DNA of 64,000 nucleotides from positions 272,126 to 336,125 of the forward strand of contig VXAA01001513.1 in assembly GCA_013399115.1 (NCBI GenBank), given 5' to 3'. Made by a program: the position numbers and the translations under genes. Shown one piece after another: positions 38,166 through 48,093 of the stretch (within the stretch, counting starts at the first letter, position 1; each line of letters begins with the position of its first letter). A model generated the notes under the pieces. It was not told where the DNA came from. It worked only from the letters and a program-made list of their open reading frames with translations, and did not search any database. This DNA is from Anseranas semipalmata (Eukaryota; Chordata; Aves; Anseriformes; Anseranatidae).

Positions 38166-38209
38166 GAAAACAAAACAAAGCAAAGCAAAACAAAACAAAA
38201 CAAAACAAA
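38166..38209. repeat. CAAAA/CAAAG pentanucleotide repeat
   Basis: About eight AAAAC-type units with two AAAGC variants on the plus strand. Confidence 0.92.
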
Positions 38210-38681
38210 CTCCCAAGTGTTTCTTTTTTCATTTTTTCCTCTTCAGCACTAAATTTATTGACAGCCACTCAGGCCTGGTGAGGAAACAATCCTTTCACTT
38301 GTCACTTCTGTGCTGTCTGGGTGGCTTTGCCCATCGGCAGCCTTGGCTGGTGTGTGTCAAGGCTGGTCGGCCTTCTCACCACTCCTCCTTGGCAGGAAGG
38401 CTGCTCGAGCTCTCTGCCCACCGCAAAACATCCAGGGCAAGACCCTCGGGTTCATGGGCTTCAGTTCTGCTGAGCTGCCTGCTTTTGATGCAGCTGCTTT
38501 GATTTACAGGAGCTGAAAGTCCCTCACCGTGGGCATTTGGGCAGCCACATGACAGGTATATTTATGTGGCTTTCACTCAAGATTGTTTTAGTAGCCCCTC
38601 TTGTACCAAAGCAGTTACCCTTACTAGATTAAGGGAATTCAGCCCCAAATATCCCAGAGGACTCATGTTTTATACAAAAGA

Positions 38682-38720
38682 TTGTTGTTGTTGGTGGTGG
38701 TGGTGGTTTTTTTTTTTTTT
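38682..38720. repeat. TTG/TGG trinucleotide repeat with T14
   Basis: Three TTG units, then five TGG-type units, then 14 T. Low-complexity tract. Confidence 0.9.
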
Positions 38721-39657
38721 GCATCTCTGAATTTTAAAAATTTAAACCGATTTTTTATTTCTCTAAATATGTGAGTTTAGAAAATCCCCAAACTCTTCAT
38801 TGCATGGCTGGCATTTTGACCATCCAGCTGCAAGCTTCTCTGACTGATATCACTGTCCTGCTGCATTTAATGCACAATCCCGCAGCCCGCTGCATCTAGC
38901 AGCAGAAAACCCTCACTCTTATCAAGGACAGATAAAGTCACACTGTCCTTATATTTCCATTATACAAAAGCCCCAAATATCCTGAAAAACTATAACAGCT
39001 TATTAAAAACAAGAGGAAATGGGAGGGGGCTGAGATTCTTCTATACTCCCTTGACTCCACGTCTCAGGACTTGAAGAAAAACAGGCACGTACGTTACAAA
39101 GCTTGTGCAACCACATGGGCTCACTCCACAAGCCTCAGCACTGATTTCTGAGGGAGGGGCTTTCTCCTGCCCACTCCACACCTATTTCCCAGGGCACCTT
39201 TGTTGCTACAAAACTGTTTACTTTCATTCTGGCAGGTGAAATCCAGCATATGCCTTTGTCACATCACCCCATCAGTCACTCTCACTGTCTTGGTGTTTTT
39301 GAAAACACCTGGGAGTGTATTTGGATAATGCCAGACTAACTGGTAAAGCAAAGATTAAAAGGCAAACATTGGTCTTTATATATCTTTGAAAATTTGATCT
39401 GACCATACGGAAGAGATACCTTGAGAATGCCCCTAAGTTTAAATGTCGAAGATGATAAAACAGAATTTTCCATAATATAATTGTCATGCTGCTCAAATGC
39501 CAAATCTCAAGCTAACAGCAGCTGGGATTTATTACTTTTTCATTTGCTATGTAAATCAAAGTGAAGTCATCAGAAGGAACAAAGGGAGTGAGGGGAAATG
39601 TTGTTCAGAAGGTGTCATGGACTAATCAAATGTAAGCCTTTATTCAACATTTAGCTG

Positions 39658-39673
39658 AAAAAAAAAAAAAAAA
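39658..39673. repeat. A16 homopolymer
   Basis: Sixteen A after 'catttagctg'. No retroelement was recognised before it. Confidence 0.9.
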
Positions 39674-39858
39674 GACATTCTGTCACCCAGGCTTGAAGTA
39701 CATGGAAACACCAAGGAAGACAAAACAGTTCCCCTACAAATCTGTAGGAACAGAAGTAAAACTGTATATTAGGTATGTACAAATGTTAATCAAGCCCTAT
39801 TATGCAAATGCTACAGGCATGAAGCATTTTATTTTGGATGTGTTAAAGGAATAACAGA

Positions 39859-39942
39859 AAAATAGGACTGGATGGGATGATCTGGGGAGGTCATCTGCTC
39901 TACCTACATGCCCTAAGGCTAGGTCAAATATGTCTAAAACTA
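39859..39942 (-). mobile_element. Old CR1-like LINE 3' scrap, antisense
   Basis: 'aataggactggatgggatga', 'ggggaggtcatctgctcta' and 'ctaaggctaggtcaaatatg' follow the order of the antisense 3' end of old amniote CR1-type LINEs (ggactggaagggacc...gaggtcatctagtcca...aggcaggaccaag). It is about 84 bp and heavily diverged, with no tail repeat left. Moderate certainty. Confidence 0.5.
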
Positions 39943-42900
39943 TGGGGGAACAGAAAGATGAGTATCATATTTACATTGCAGCCTGCCTTCTGACCTCATT
40001 TTATGTTATTTTATTTTCAGATCTTGAGGCCAACAACAGCCTACAAGATTTGTCTGAATCTCATACATAGCTGAACTGTTGGGCAATAAAATAGTGACAG
40101 ACTCACTGGGTGAGAGCAGGGTTATTGAGGCATGAACATGGCAAAAGATCAAGTATCAGAGAGCTGTGAACTGTCATCTGTCCTCACCCTGGGAGATGGC
40201 ATTGCACCGGTGACTAAAGGGAAGGGGAAATCCAGTGCCAAAGGATCAGGTCTTCTCGATCTGGACTGCAGCTCTTTGATGTCAAAGTCCACAAATCTGT
40301 GGGAATAAAAACTCCTAAACTTGGAGGGTTTTAGAGTTTGAAGGGGGTTAGAAATAAATGTTCTTGGATTTAGAAAGAAGAAGGAAGAAAAGATTTGAGA
40401 GATGGCAGGAGAATCATGCCCTGGGAAGGAAAGATCTTTAATGAGTGTCTGTAAGGAAAGGCCAGTATAGCAAGCTCTGTAAATCTTCTCTTTTTCGTGC
40501 ATTTTAGTATCTCAAAACACAGGTCAATAAATACTGCTTTCACCAGGGTGTTTAATGTATAATAGAATTTCTCCTTTGCCACTTTATTTTATGGCAGTGA
40601 CATGACAACGGAAGAGTCTGCCTGAGACCTCAGCAGAGGCAACAAGCATTTCTTACAAAAAGTTTAAGCCTCTACTATTCCACATGAAGGTATTTTTTAA
40701 GGTGTTCTCACATTGTACGAGATGACCCTCAGCACCAGCAAGCGGGAGTAACACAAAAGCTGCAGGCCGTTCTCATGCATTAAGTACAATGCCACCTAAG
40801 CTGCATAACAGCCTCTGGCACCCTCTCTCAAAGGATCTTGTGCCACTGCGATATGATTTAGAAAACAGAAATAGCTCTGTGTTCTGCTAAGTGTTTTCTC
40901 CTGATCTGGCCTCATGTACTCCTACCATGCACTTGGTTAAGGTCTCCCAGGAAAGAGAACAAGCTCCTCGATGGTTTTGGTTACCCGTTTCAAGAGAGGA
41001 TTTGGGGCAAAAGCCAGAACGTTGGCCAGAAACTGAAGTCCTGTATGCAGAACTGCAACAACATCAATTCCTCAGTCCCCGAGATGTTACCAGGATAAGC
41101 ATGCCTTCTCTTCTCTCTCACTCTTCTGCCTCTTTTTCCATGGTGTGGTTTGAAGACAGAGCCAAGGCAGAAGAAAATTCAGATGAGGAAATTAATGCAG
41201 ATCCTCTGCTAATTCCATATTAATCCACCAACATCTCTTCAACGATATTAATTATCAGCTTCTCCTGACTTGGGTTGGGTTTCAGCCTGTATCCTGCCAT
41301 GCTGGAAAGAACTGAAACCTTCATCCAGCACGTGATATGCCTATATGCTTATCCTTACATATTGGTCCTTATACTGGGCTGTGTTACTTCTGCCTGGAAC
41401 AGTCCACAAGCTGCTGCAGAGCTAATTCCTGCTACATCAATGCCATGCCTTTAAGTCTCCAGCCAGAGGAGGGAGTATGAGATGCTTCCAGGAGTGAATT
41501 TCCAAGGAGCTATGAAGCATTTAATTGTGTAACTCCCTTTAGGGTTAATGGGTCTATAAACCTCTACACTAACAGCAAAATGTGTCCTGTAGGCAGCGTG
41601 AGCTTGGCATGAGCATCTGTTGTAAGCCCTATACCCTCTTTTACTATTTGCTATGGGGCTATTATTGCAACACAGCACTCATCTGAATGCTTTTCAAAGG
41701 AAATGTATTTGAGGGGACACACTGAAAATATAAGGGAACTGCCTATCTGGGAGGTCAGTAATAGATTAGTAAACCTCTCTATAGAAGGCAGGCTACTTCC
41801 ATATAACAGGGAGATAAAGAAATATGCAGCACATGGATTGCACAGTCCAGTCACGCAATTACAGTTGTGTCACTTGTATCCTCGGACTCATCTTAGGTGG
41901 TAGCTAACAAAATAAGACACATTAAAACAAGGGAGAAAGACTGGAGCCTCACTATCAGGCTGCAAACTGACAAATGACTGAACTTAGCAGTGTCACACAG
42001 AAGACAGAAGTTTCCAATACCTCTCCAACACTGCTTTGCTTTCTTAATGATGTAATATGGGATCTTTCTATAAAAAATAGCTCTTTAAATCCCCTATCCT
42101 CAGAAAGCTGATCAATGCTGGACGTCAATGTGATGTTTTATTAATTGACCTCTTACAAGGAAATATCTAATTCAGCAGGTGTCCAAACCAAGTTGAAGAG
42201 CAGCCTTTAGCAGGACTTCCAGTTTTGACCATCATGTCTCACAGCGTCAAACCCAGAGGAGGGATGGTCTTTCTAACAGGGATGTTGGCTGCCAGGACTG
42301 CAAGATGCTAAGCTGCCAGTGATGTCGCGTCCTCATGTAGTGTTTGAGCTGATTGCTGACAGGAGCTTTTTGTTCCTGATGCCTTGGCTCCATTCCTATC
42401 ATTTCTGTGGCCCCGTGCCTTCTCCACCTGGAACAGGGCTCATGTTTTCATGGTTGGCTCGCCCTGCACAAGGCGTGCTCATTTTGACATTGTCAGCACA
42501 TGGCACCTTTCAAGTTTTCAAAGTTAATTTAAAATAGTCACTGTGCTTGCTCTAAGCAGCATAGTTAACCTCAGAGGATCTGGACATTAGGAAGGGAGAA
42601 GGAACATCTTTATTTTTCTGGTTGCCAAGAATTACTGGAAATCCTCTGCTTAGTTCTCATTGCCTGTGTTTGTTTATCTTGCCTGCTTTGCCCCTCAATT
42701 AGCAAAGTCCTTTATCCTCCAAAAACACTGTGTGCAGGGGAAGGAACAAATGGGACAAAAGTCCTTCTTGCCATCTGCCAAAGTGACCTTCTGCCCCTTC
42801 CAACCTGGTGTGTCCAGATGGACGGCTGAAGAGCCAGGGGCACATCACATGGACCTCCCCCAGGTCAAACAAGGATCTATGAGGTTGCTTCTGTAAGTAA

Positions 42901-45499
42901 GTCCATTTTCATTGAGCTTTGAAGATGAGGGAAGGAAAGCAAATCTTTTTGTGCCTTTTTCTCACACCCCTGATCTGTGCTCCCAGATAGGAGTGACCAT
43001 GGCAGCCCAGCAATGCAGAAACCCTGGTCTCAAAGAATCTGGCCCAAAATGGGTTCAGGAGATGCAAACAACTGATACTCCTTCCTCTAGCTGCAAATAT
43101 GGGGATTTCTCTACAGTTACCCTTGATGGACAGAAGTAAAATGAATTAACCTGAGCTCCACTGAAGCCTGCCTGATCTGTGACTCTAAAGATCAGTCCCA
43201 ATATTCGTCACCGTTCACCACACCAGCACCAAGCGTTTTCTTACTGCAAACACACTGCTTGATCTGCCACTTGCTTTATTTTTGGAGTGTTGTGTGCTTT
43301 CCAGATGTATTTTTGGAAGAAGATAGATGTGTGAAAAACTGTCTAATAATTGAATTTATTTAGAAATGGATCTTAAAAAAGAACACTGAAGTAGCAATTA
43401 CTGACCTATTTTTTTGTTTTGTTTAGGGCATCATTGACCTTTAGTTAGATCAGTCCAAGCAAATCAGTTACTCATTTGGACTGACATCAGCTCTGTCCTA
43501 GAAAGCCAGAGGTGGGGCCTCTGATGGGTCCTTGTTATGCTTGAATCCCATATGCTATCACAGCATAAAATTTCCACAGAAAACCTTGGCAACAAATAAA
43601 ACCAACCAAGCAAAAACAGAAAACACCAAAATATGATTTTCCCTGAACTTTTCAGGGAGTAATTTTGAGTTTCAAAAAATAAAATAAAATCACATAAAAA
43701 ATAAGCTGATGAATATTAAAGAGGACTAGCTTTTCCAATAAACAACAGAAGAGTTGAGACTATCTAATCCCAAACTCAATTTTCCATTAACAAAGATTCA
43801 GCCAACATCAATTCAGCCAACATTAGTTCAACCAGAGGGAAATTCCTGTTTTACAGCACAGCAGTGGAACATCAGCCTTTCACAGAATGCCAGAGACAAA
43901 GGAGATACAAGCAGATCTCAGACTTTTCTTAAGCAGCATGACACACCACACCATATCGTGTGTGTTGATGGCATTGCTTTAAATTAGGCTTACACCCCAA
44001 AAGTGGCCCCACTCCCACATTCCATTGCACCTCTGTGCAGAGCCCTGCACTCCCACGCACAGCCAGCCCTTCATTGCACAGTCCTGCCTTTTGCTTAGAC
44101 ACATTTGTCACTATGGAAGTGGGGCATCAGTGCTCAGAGTGGGATGGGGAGATCTGCCCTCCTGGTCTAGCACAAAGCTGCACACCTAAAAGCCACAACC
44201 CCAGCGTTCGGTGGATTATCAGCGCTGTGAGCTCTGCTCGTGCCAAGCCTCTGAACAGGAGGGAGTGGAGATAACATTTAAAATTATCTTTCCCCCATCC
44301 CCACTTCTCCCTCCCCTGGGTCCCTAATATATCTCTTAGCTCTATGCACAGGTTTAACAAGCTCATATTTTTAATCAATGAAATCATCCACTTGTAATTA
44401 ACTAGGAAGCATCAGCCTTGTCAACTGACCTTTCTGTTTGATGGAACAAATATAATTACATTGTCACTTCAGTATGGTTTAACAAACAACCAGAAAATGT
44501 TCTTTAATAAGCTGCCACACTGAGATGGCAGTTTATGATGGTTTAAAAGAATGTTTAATCTTAGTTAATTAATACTGTCTAATCTACCAGAACTAATGAA
44601 CTTTCAACTACAATAGTAGGTCTCTGCCATTGTATTCAATGACACATAAACATTACAAGTTGCAAATTTATCAAAGCAGAAATATCAAAGAATAAAAGTA
44701 AAATGTGACCTTTGCTAAATTTATATCTATTTTAATGTTCCTCTTATAATTACATGGTAGGAGAAAGAAAAGGATTGACCTACTTACATAAAGCATAAAG
44801 TTGCCTGTGTTGGAACCCTACAAATGCAGGTAGACAAAGCGCTAAAATTAACAACCAATTATGTATTATTATCAATAATCACTATTTATTAAACGATGTG
44901 AGTAAGACTCCCCCACCCACTCACAGTACCCTAACTGGATGGTACAACTGGGTTGTTCAAAAGCGAAAGGAAGAGAAAGTGATGGAGGGAATCGGCGGCG
45001 GTGCCTGCGGGGCTCAGCAGCAATGTGGGAGGCAGATCACACCTTCCCAATGGCTTGGGCAGTGCACAGTCCATGAGCTTACACTGCTCCTCACCTCACT
45101 GCTGCCTCTCCGTGCTCCTCCTTCTTTACGTCTCCCAGTCCCACGGACAGCAGGATAGAGGGGTAAGCCAGCCCCCATACAGGCAGTGGGCTGGGGCCTC
45201 ACATCCTCTGGGGTCCACAGAAACTTTATTTCTGGCGTGAGCATGGCCTGAACATCACCTCTGGCAAACACTGAGATGTATTTGCATCTGGAAGGGTTGG
45301 TGTCTCTTGAGGGACTTTCATAAAACTAATTTTTAAAAAAAAAAAAGTCACATGGGGAATATTTATTTAATCAGCCAAACCCAGATAAATTTCAGTCAAG
45401 AATACTAAAACTACTTGAGAAAAATCTCTTCCCAACTGCTATTAAGTCTTAATAAGTATAAAAGTACATAAGAAGTTCCAGAACTTCTGAAGACTACAG
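39943..45499. other. Unique non-coding DNA, possible conserved block at 44340-44760
   Basis: No gene was recognised. The 110-codon plus-strand frame at 40891-41223 is acidic near its end and looks plausible in composition, but has no domain I can name. A short tandem repeat lies at 43796-43834. From 44340 to 44760 there is an AT-rich, repeat-free block with 'gtttaacaaacaacc' and 'ttagttaattaatactg', typical of developmental conserved non-coding DNA. A GC-rich patch follows at 44985-45170. An A12 run lies near 45337. Confidence 0.5.
43796..43834. repeat. Short tandem repeat, about 15-bp unit, 2.5 copies
   Basis: 'attcagccaacatca' is followed by 'attcagccaacatta' and then a diverged 'gttcaaccag'. 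The repeat is in frame with itself, giving IQPT-like residues in one frame, but no gene is evident. Confidence 0.75.
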
Positions 45500-45789
45500 A
45501 AGACGGGAAAAGTCTGAATTTGGTGTTAACATTCAAAAAAGCAATTGTGATGAAACAAGTAACGTACAGACTGATTAATCTGCCCTCAGTCCCAGGCAAA
45601 ATAACAAGGAAACTGATTTGGAAATCAATAAGGATTAAAAGATAGGGATATAATTAATTCCAGTCAACAGATTTTTATGAAAAATAAGTCATGTCAGACA
45701 AATCTGATTTCATTCTTTTATGAGATTATAAATATGGTGAATAAAGGTATTTGCATGGAAGCAATATAGCTAGATTTTTGTAACAGACA
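45500..45789 (+). mobile_element. Ancient CR1-type LINE, ORF2 reverse-transcriptase region (part 1)
   Basis: Plus-strand remnant of an old amniote-type CR1. Landmarks run in the order expected for the reverse-transcriptase region of ORF2: 'aacattcaaaaaagcaat' (CR1: attttcaaaaaggg), 'cgtacagactgattaatctg' (ttacagaccgattagtttga), 'cctcagtcccaggcaaaata', 'gatttttatgaaaaataag', 'catgtcagacaaatctgatt', 'tcattcttttatgagattat' and 'atatagctagatttttgtaa'. The protein equivalent is the CR1 block around 'HGFMKNKSCQTNLI'. Many stops and indels are present. It is followed within 100 bp by the solo LTR and continues, after a gap, at 46835. Confidence 0.75.
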
Positions 45790-45886
45790 CAGGCTGATAT
45801 TCTGCTTCAATATTTGCAGTAGAAATCATGAAAGATGATAAGGAGATTATTTCTGAAATATTATAAACTGCTGTGGTTACCTGTGC
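45790..45886. other. Short spacer before the LTR
   Basis: Sequence between the recognisable CR1 block and the target duplication of the LTR. It may be decayed CR1 but no landmark can be made out. Confidence 0.45.
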
Positions 45887-45891
45887 CCAGG
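45887..45891. repeat. Target-site duplication, left copy (CCAGG)
   Basis: CCAGG immediately before the LTR TG. The identical 5 bases follow the LTR at 46446-46450. A 5-bp duplication is usual for class III (ERVL-type) avian endogenous retroviruses. Confidence 0.85.
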
Positions 45892-46164
45892 TGTCCTGGT
45901 TTCAGCTGAGATAAAGTTAATTTTCTTCATAGTGGCTGGTATGGTGCTGTGTTTTGGATTTAGGAGAAAAATAATGCTGATAACGCATGGACATTTTAGA
46001 GGTTGCAGAGCAGTGCTTGCACAGAGCCGAGGACTTTTGGCTTCTCGTGCTGCCCTGCCAGGGAGGAGGCTGGGGGTGCACCAGGGTATGGAGGGGACAC
46101 AGCCAGGACAGCTGGCCCAGACTGACCAAAGGGATGTCCCGTACCGTGTGGTGTTGTGCTCAGC

Positions 46165-46172
46165 AATAAAAA
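46165..46172 (+). promoter_or_regulatory. Degraded TATA position of the LTR promoter
   Basis: 'aataaaaa' occupies the place of the LTR TATA box, between 'gctcag' and 'tggggg'. The base change from a TATAAA-type core would weaken it as a promoter. It could equally be read as an AATAAA polyadenylation signal (46165-46170). Confidence 0.4.
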
Positions 46173-46280
46173 TGGGGGCTTGGCTGGGGGGGGCTGCCAC
46201 TGCTCAGCGTCTGGCTGGGCATCAGTCAGTGGATGGTAAGCAACTGCAGTGTGCATCACTTGTTTTGTATATTCTTTTAT

Positions 46281-46296
46281 CATTATTATTATTATT
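46281..46296. repeat. ATT trinucleotide repeat inside the LTR
   Basis: 'cattattattattattg': about five ATT units in the 3' half of the solo LTR. Confidence 0.85.
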
Positions 46297-46445
46297 GTTA
46301 TCCCTTTCTTTTCTGTCCTGTTAAACTGTCTTTATCTCAACCCATGAGTTTTAACCTTTTTTTCTGATTCTCTCCCCATCCCACTCTAGGGGAGTCAGTG
46401 AATGGCTGCATGGTGCTGAGCTGCCTGCCAGGTTAAACCACAACA

Positions 46446-46450
46446 CCAGG
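46446..46450. repeat. Target-site duplication, right copy (CCAGG)
   Basis: CCAGG immediately after the LTR CA, identical to the left copy at 45887-45891. Confidence 0.85.
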
Positions 46451-46834
46451 GAACATGAGAGAAGTTCAAAGAAATGATTCTGGAATGGAAGGGAAAGAGA
46501 AACCATTTAAGCATAGAAAACTACGAGGCTTGGTGATAGATAGGAAAGACAAATGATAAATGGGCAGTTTGTGAAAAAGAATTACATTGCAAAAACAATG
46601 GTAGCACCAAGAAAAAAAAAAAAAAAAGAGACATTCATAAGCAAACAACAACATTGCAGCTAGTGGGTATGATTTGATGACTATGGTGATGGCCAGGGAA
46701 AAGACTTTCTGACCCATTCTGTCTGCTGTTCCCAAAATGTAAGCCCCTTCCAATATCCGTAAAGTTCACAGAGAGTGCACACAGGAACAGCTACATCACA
46801 GGCTGGTGCTCATTACCAAGAGGGAATGTGATGA
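46451..46834. other. Unassigned sequence between the LTR and the second CR1 block
   Basis: Contains an A16 run at 46612-46627. The two CR1 blocks on either side should be joined here by about half a kilobase of reverse-transcriptase sequence, but no CR1 landmark is recognisable. It may be decayed CR1 or an earlier insertion ending in the A-run. Confidence 0.4.
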
Positions 46835-47250
46835 TGAAATTTGCAGATAATACCAAGATCAGCAGAATGGAAACGAATGCTGAGGACCAGGTATTTACAG
46901 AAAGCAATGGATCTGAATTAGGTAGGACCACATAAGCAGTGAAGTTTAATTAGATTCTTGTTCAGGGTCATATATCTGAGACAAAGAAATCTGGTCAGAC
47001 CTGTGAAATAGGGACCATGTTTTGGAAATCAATGACTGGAAATTGTGATGGGTTTATAGCAGAAAATAGCAATTCAGCATAACTTTGCTATATGCTACTG
47101 AGACCGAAGCAGCTAATGCAATCTTTGGGTACATAGGTAGGATTGCAGAAAGCAAGAACAGATAGCCTTGTTTCTCCATATAGAACTGAGGAGACTGCAC
47201 AGTCATACTGAGCACAGTTCCAGCACTTACATTTCTAAAAGACAGCTGAA
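46835..47250 (+). mobile_element. Ancient CR1-type LINE, ORF2 3' region (part 2)
   Basis: Continuation of the ancient CR1 in the same orientation. 'gatgaaatttgcagataata' matches the CR1 ORF2 block that encodes K-F-A-D-D (the catalytic FADD box; here the D-D bases are altered). Then come 'acagaaagcaatggatctg' (CR1: cagagcgatctggatc), 'gcagctaatgcaatctttgg' (gctaatgcgatccttgg), 'gtacataggtaggattgca' and 'agttccagcacttacat'. It is heavily diverged with no open frame. It ends in the AAAAAC repeat at 47249, and about 150 bp of possible further decay follow. Confidence 0.72.
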
Positions 47251-47300
47251 AACAAAAACAAAAACAAAAACAAAAAAACAAAAACAAAAACAAAAAAAAA
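47249..47300. repeat. AAAAAC hexanucleotide repeat
   Basis: About seven AAAAAC units with A expansions. The long minus-strand frame here (167 codons, rich in F, V and C) exists because of this repeat. Confidence 0.93.
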
Positions 47301-48075
47301 GGAAAATATGCACAGAAGGTTTAAAAAAGATTCCATGGGCTGGAAACAAAATTCCTTGCAGGGAGCTTTGCTGGCTAACATCAGCAAAGAGACAGGCTGA
47401 GAGGCAATGAAGTATTGAATGGTTAAGTGTTCCTCCAACCCAGCTAAGAAAGGAGGAACTGGAATGAAAGGCTGGAGACTGAAACAAGACAAGGTACCAT
47501 GGAGAAGTCACCAGCTCAGCTGAAAAAGGAGAGTGAGTACTGCAGGAACAGGGAGGTGTAAAGGCATCTGCATCCCCCTGGGCACCTTCCTGCAGGCCAG
47601 GCATGACTCTCACCAAGAGCAAACGGAGTGAAATGCAATGGCCCATGAAAGGGGCCAGCAGCACCAGAATTGTCTCACCAGATTTAAGCTGTGTGAGTCT
47701 GCCAATAGTACAATTTTGTATTTGCATCATTATAGCACATAGGAAGGCTAGACATAAATTCGATTTCTATATCCCAAGGTATTATATTAACAATAATCAA
47801 AAGGACACACTGGCTAAAATACTGTACAGTTCATTGATGGATCTGGAGATATCTGCAATAAACGAGTTTAGAAAGAGATTCACTGCCTTGGATGAATTAG
47901 GGACTTTTACATATCCATGAAAGAAACAGCAGGGGAGGAAGCAAGAGGTGAAATTCTGCAACGCCTTACACACAAGGTCAGGACTGGATAATCATTATGG
48001 ATTCTTCTCACCTTAAAACGTATGAATGTGTGAAAAACAATTATTCCCTTAACTGAACTGGGTATCTGTTGGGGG

Positions 48076-48093
48076 AAAAAAAAAAAAAAAAAA
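48076..48093. repeat. A18 homopolymer
   Basis: Eighteen A after GGGGG. No associated element is recognisable. Confidence 0.9.

Larger units (their letters stand above)
34481..39858. other. Unique non-coding DNA, possible conserved blocks and CpG clusters
   Basis: No gene was recognised. Two repeat-free blocks, about 34500-34890 and 37690-38010, have the texture of conserved non-coding elements. The CpG clusters at 35275-35538 and 37530-37652 stand out from CpG-poor surroundings. Frames over them (up to 110 codons, both strands) are GC-driven and show no known domain. A CAAAA tract lies at 38166-38209 and a TTG/TGG plus T14 tract at 38682-38720. Confidence 0.5.
45892..46445 (+). mobile_element. 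Solo LTR of an avian endogenous retrovirus (ERVL-like)
   Basis: The 554-bp element begins TGTCCTGGTTTCAGCTGAG and ends GGTTAAACCACAACA, with canonical TG...CA ends and identical 5-bp flanks (CCAGG). The body matches a widespread bird LTR that I recognise: 'tagtggctggtatggtgctg', 'acagccaggacagctggcc', 'tgaccaaagggatgtcc', 'ctgtctttatctcaaccca' and 'cccatcccactctaggggag'. The plus orientation is supported by the AT-rich TATA position at about 46165-46172. There this copy has 'caataaaaatg' where I recall 'caatataaag' in the family. An ATT repeat lies at 46281-46296. No gag, pol or env sequence flanks it, so this is a solo LTR left by recombination between two LTRs. The 130-codon frame inside it is incidental. 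Class assignment rests on the 5-bp duplication and memory of the family. Confidence 0.9.

Noticed and set aside
45932..46324. 130-codon frame, plus strand
   Set aside because: It lies wholly inside the solo LTR, which does not encode protein.
47227..47730. Longest open frame, 167 codons, minus strand
   Set aside because: It runs antisense to decayed CR1 and through the AAAAAC repeat. Its end is a composition-driven F/V/C run with no domain.
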